From contig CAZCXP010000126.1 in NCBI GenBank assembly GCA_964502665.1, forward strand, positions 1 through 7,280: 7,280 nucleotides of DNA. The letters are read 5' to 3'. A program made the translations under genes and the position numbers. Under the pieces are notes generated by a model. That model was not told the origin of the DNA. It was given only the letters and a program-made list of their open reading frames with translations, and ran no database searches. This DNA comes from SOKG01 sp964502665. Lineage in GTDB: Bacteria > Chloroflexota > Dehalococcoidia > SZUA-161. This document shows, piece by piece, positions 5,468-7,280 of this stretch (within the stretch, counting starts at the first letter, position 1; each line of letters opens with the position of its first letter).

Positions 5468-5532
5468 CTTGGAACCTCCTAGAAGTTTTGATTAGTTGTG
5501 ATTGCCCAAATGGTCTTAACCAGCCCCACCAA

Positions 5533-5654
5533 GAAATCCTAAATACTAATTTCTAAGCTCTAAACAATATCAAATGTTGCAAATCCGAATGCTCCAAATG
5601 TCTTGAATTTTGTGATTTAGATTTTGAATTTGTTTCGGATTTCGAGTTTGGACA
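5533..5654. repeat. A/T-rich imperfect palindromic repeat before gapA
   Basis: About 120 bases of markedly A/T-rich text, built from repeated words such as CAAATGT, CAAATCCG, GAATTT and ATTTTGAATTTG, separate the dehydratase-like gene from gapA. Its two sides are loosely complementary: 5560-5576 (CTAAACAATATCAAATG) matches the complement of 5621-5637 at 12 of 17 bases. I recall similar text between genes of several uncultured bacterial groups. It contains no convincing gene. It could contain the gapA promoter, but no hexamer pair is clear. The boundaries are approximate. Confidence 0.6.
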
Positions 5655-6704
5655 TTAGGGTTTGCTTCTGGGGGACACCCCCAGACCCGCGCTGGACGTT
5701 GCTCCGCCTGTTGCCGCCGCCTTCCTTTTCAGCATATCGACAAAAGCCTCGACCCGTGTCCTCAGGTGTTGGTTGAGCACAAAGTCGTTGTTGCCCTCCA
5801 GGGTTAGAATAGGCAAGTTGATGGCATCGCGAAAGATGATGTCGCCTATTCCGCGGTGACAAAACGCCTGAACATAATGGATAACGCCATCTATCCGCCG
5901 CCGGCGCAGTTGAGGAAGGATATCGCCAACGCGGCCGAAGATGGAGTAGGGATAGGTGTAGTTTGAGTACTGCTCGGCGAGTGAACGGCCGGGGACCGGC
6001 ATGGCGAACTGGCGCTGTATCTCGTTGAAGACCACCCTGGCCCCGTTGCGCTCAATATAAGGGTAGAGATCCCCGGGGAACACCGGAGGCACGCCGATAT
6101 AGGCAAGGCGGAGGATGTCATCGGGACAAGGCTTTCTATTTTGGGCGTGAGACAGAAGCTCTCCCAGGCGGTGCTCGTATTCTCGATAGTCTCCGTTGAA
6201 GTCCGAAGTGGCGACCAGCGACAGGTGGTTCTCCAGGCCGCTCACCACCCCACCCTTCCAGGTGAGCTCATCGAGTTCCAGGGCAAGGCGCCTTGCTTCT
6301 TCCAGTTCCCTTCTCATCTCCTCTGCTGCGGCCAGGGTTGTGCCCAGTCTCTCCGCCAGTGTCTCCAGCGCGCTCTGCACGAGGTCGACATCGGGCTCGT
6401 CGGGATAGGCGAAGGGCAGGACCTCCAGCCCCTTGAGCTTGAGCACCTCCATGAGCATGATAGTATTGGAGCAATCGCCGCTGGTGACGCAGAGGACGGT
6501 TTTTATGCCATACTCCATGCATGCCCCGTAGATGCCTTTGATCCAGGTGCAGCAGTTCTGGGGAAAACCGGCCCTCTCCGCTATGTTCACCAGGCGCTCT
6601 CGCTCGGTGCTGCCGATGAACACGTTGTTGAGGTCAACCGGCGTATAGCCTGCCGCCAGCAACACCTCTATAGGGACTGTCGTTGTGATACCGATCTGTT
6701 TCAT
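5655..6704 (-). CDS. 2-hydroxyacyl-CoA dehydratase D-component family protein (HgdB/FldB/BcrB-like)
   Basis: Members of this family are oxygen-sensitive iron-sulfur proteins. With an ATP-driven activator they catalyse radical dehydration of 2-hydroxyacyl-CoA or reduce aromatic-ring acyl-CoA. The 349-residue chain shows the family's two-domain plan: a first domain with NCCTWIKGIYGAC (50-62) and LCVTSGDCSNT (71-81), a helical middle (110-150), and a second domain with LAYIGVPPVFPGDLYP (200-215), HYVQAFCHRG (276-285) and INLPILTLEGN (295-305). Cys52, Cys78 and Cys282 are candidate cluster ligands. No partner subunit or activator ATPase (BadF/HgdC type) is in the window, so the substrate is unknown. 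The start is 15 bases after hicA, with only a weak AGG upstream. The last residues (ATGGATSSAGLGVSPRSKP) are low-complexity and partly encoded by a hairpin. Confidence 0.83.
   Translation of the reverse strand: MKQIGITTTVPIEVLLAAGYTPVDLNNVFIGSTERERLVNIAERAGFPQNCCTWIKGIYGACMEYGIKTVLCVTSGDCSNTIMLMEVLKLKGLEVLPFAYPDEPDVDLVQSALETLAERLGTTLAAAEEMRRELEEARRLALELDELTWKGGVVSGLENHLSLVATSDFNGDYREYEHRLGELLSHAQNRKPCPDDILRLAYIGVPPVFPGDLYPYIERNGARVVFNEIQRQFAMPVPGRSLAEQYSNYTYPYSIFGRVGDILPQLRRRRIDGVIHYVQAFCHRGIGDIIFRDAINLPILTLEGNNDFVLNQHLRTRVEAFVDMLKRKAAATGGATSSAGLGVSPRSKP
5667..5685. repeat. Perfect 8-bp GC hairpin at the 3' end of the dehydratase-like gene
   Basis: TCTGGGGG, loop ACA, CCCCCAGA forms a perfect stem 9 bases before the stop codon and encodes part of the odd C-terminal tail. 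Directly beyond the stop begins the A/T-rich repeat, so this hairpin may be part of a composite repeat that overran the gene end. The following bases are not T-rich on either strand, so a terminator role is doubtful. Confidence 0.7.
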
Positions 6705-6719
6705 GGTTATTTGGCCTGT

Positions 6720-6929
6720 CTAAGCTCGTTCCCAATCGCGCACATCTATCCCTGCCTGGCGAAGAATCTCCCGCTGGAGAGCTATCGAGATATCACGTCT
6801 GTGCTCCCCTGGAATATGTACCTTAAGGCTTCCTTTGTACATAAAAGCGTGGCGACCGCCACTGACCGGCCCATCAAATCCCAGGGCCTGAAACTTGCGA
6901 ATAAGCTCCCGCCTCGGGATTGGCTTCAT
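6720..6929 (-). CDS. hicA: HicA family toxin (mRNA interferase)
   Basis: HicA toxins are small proteins with a double-stranded-RNA-binding-like fold that cut mRNA until bound by HicB. The 69-residue length and pattern fit: PRRELIRKFQALGFDGP, then SGGRHAFMY with the presumed catalytic His27, LKVHIPGEHRRDIS (35-48), and the C-terminal helix LQREILRQAGID. The usual GSH reads GRH here, a small deviation next to the key histidine. The ATG is 2 bases after the hicB stop, with AAAGGTG inside the end of hicB at the right distance, so the two are translated together, antitoxin first. It is followed 15 bases later by the dehydratase-like gene. Whether it is active as a toxin cannot be judged from sequence. 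Confidence 0.88.
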   Translation of the reverse strand: MKPIPRRELIRKFQALGFDGPVSGGRHAFMYKGSLKVHIPGEHRRDISIALQREILRQAGIDVRDWERA

Positions 6930-6931
6930 AG

Positions 6932-7168
6932 TTAAGCACCTTTCTTGGCGAGACTGATCTCACCGAGCGGAGGAATTTCCTCATTGCTGCGCAGTTTTAG
7001 CAGCAGCCACTCCTCCAGCACCTCCTGAAGCACTTTGCGGCACTCCTCCAATGTGGCCTCATTAGACCATACGCCTGCGAGGCCGGGGATCTCGCCAAAA
7101 TAGGTCTCATCTTCTAGGATTTTGTACGTGGCCCGCCCCATCGCCTCAGTGATATAAGCTGTAATCAT
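6932..7168 (-). CDS. hicB: Short HicB family antitoxin
   Basis: HicB proteins bind and neutralise HicA. This one is 78 residues, with the partly degraded RNase H-like HicB fold: MITAYITEAMGRATYKILED, then TYFGEIPGLAGVWSNEATLE (22-41), where the x-IPGLxGVW-x-(E/D)-A-T-L-x-E signature is diagnostic, and helix CRKVLQEVLEEWLLLKL. There is no C-terminal helix-turn-helix or ribbon-helix-helix domain, so by itself it may not act as a DNA-binding repressor. The ATG at 7168 is chosen because GGAGGTG lies six bases upstream; the in-frame GTG at 7177 is part of that ribosome site. The start lies just 5 bases after the enolase stop codon, with hicA directly behind, so expression is tied to enolase unless an unseen internal promoter exists. 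Confidence 0.9.
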   Translation of the reverse strand: MITAYITEAMGRATYKILEDETYFGEIPGLAGVWSNEATLEECRKVLQEVLEEWLLLKLRSNEEIPPLGEISLAKKGA

Positions 7169-7173
7169 TTGCC

Positions 7174-7280
7174 TCACCTCCCCAGATTATGGAACGCCTC
7201 CCTCCCGGCATAACTGGCCTTTTCGCCCAGCTCCTCCTCGATTCTGAGGAGGCGGTTGTACTTGGCCACCCTCTCCGAAC
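7174..7280 (-). CDS. eno: Enolase, C-terminal 34 residues (cut by window edge)
   Basis: Enolase dehydrates 2-phosphoglycerate to phosphoenolpyruvate in glycolysis. The visible end reads SERVAKYNRLLRIEEELG, then EKASYAGREAFHNLGR and TGA. SERVAKYN(R/Q)LLRIEEELG is the highly conserved enolase C-terminal element; the preceding partial codon (xGT) is compatible with the usual Arg. The frame is shorter than usual ORF cut-offs because the window ends here. It is the most upstream gene seen of the eno-hicB-hicA-dehydratase run. Confidence 0.95.
   Translation of the reverse strand, partial: SERVAKYNRLLRIEEELGEKASYAGREAFHNLGR
7175..7183 (-). promoter_or_regulatory. hicB ribosome binding site overlapping the enolase stop codon
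   Basis: GGGGAGGTG on the minus strand sits six to seven bases before the hicB ATG, and its last two bases are the first two of the enolase TGA (7176-7174). Ribosomes ending enolase are placed to start hicB. Confidence 0.85.

Noticed and set aside
4886..5482. 198-codon open frame on the plus strand
   Set aside because: Antisense shadow of gapA, which is fully supported by its motifs.
6141..6935. 264-codon open frame on the plus strand
   Set aside because: It is antisense to the dehydratase-like gene and hicA, both of which show clear family motifs; no recognisable domain or ribosome site.
7169..7177. hicB start at GTG 7177
   Set aside because: This codon is part of the ribosome site that serves the ATG at 7168 and overlaps the enolase stop.

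Overview
All genes recognised in this window lie on the minus strand, so transcription runs from high to low coordinates. The genes point to an anaerobic bacterium of mid-to-high GC with small, split-type purine enzymes (separate PurL and PurQ). It also has glycolytic enzymes, an ADP-forming acyl-CoA synthetase subunit, an oxygen-sensitive 2-hydroxyacyl-CoA dehydratase-type protein and several families of dispersed palindromic repeats. This mix resembles uncultured Chloroflexota (Dehalococcoidia-like) genomes. That placement is my inference, not something the sequence proves.

Layout in transcription order. (1) 7280-5655: the 3' end of enolase, a very tightly packed hicB-hicA toxin-antitoxin pair, then a 2-hydroxyacyl-CoA dehydratase D-component family gene. 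These look like one transcription unit. (2) 5654-5468: an A/T-rich imperfect palindromic repeat, then the strong ribosome site of gapA. (3) 5467-2831: gapA (type I GAPDH), a 59-bp twin-hairpin repeat, then the CoA-binding/alpha part of an ADP-forming acyl-CoA synthetase. (4) 2782-2016: a consensus sigma-70 promoter driving rpsU (ribosomal protein S21) and yqeY, a classic gene pair. The rpsU 3' end carries a 9-bp tandem repeat that encodes an Arg/Ser tail and is also a near-perfect palindrome. (5) 2015-1687: a 329-bp gap with a terminator-like hairpin, a second twin-hairpin repeat and an A/T-rich repeat fragment. (6) 1686-1: purQ, a second strong promoter just past the purQ stop, an 88-bp palindromic element in the transcribed leader, an AT-richer unknown gene with one C-terminal membrane helix, and the start of purL.

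How the genes fit together. Eno and GapA act in lower glycolysis/gluconeogenesis. The ADP-forming synthetase would conserve energy from acyl-CoA thioesters as ATP or GTP. The dehydratase-type protein suggests radical-based dehydration of 2-hydroxyacyl-CoA or a related reaction. PurQ and PurL are two subunits of the FGAM synthase of purine synthesis; PurS, the usual third partner, is not in this window. The least explained part is the insertion of a promoter, a palindromic leader and an unknown membrane-anchored gene between purQ and purL. I see no complete unknown system, CRISPR array, tRNA or rRNA.
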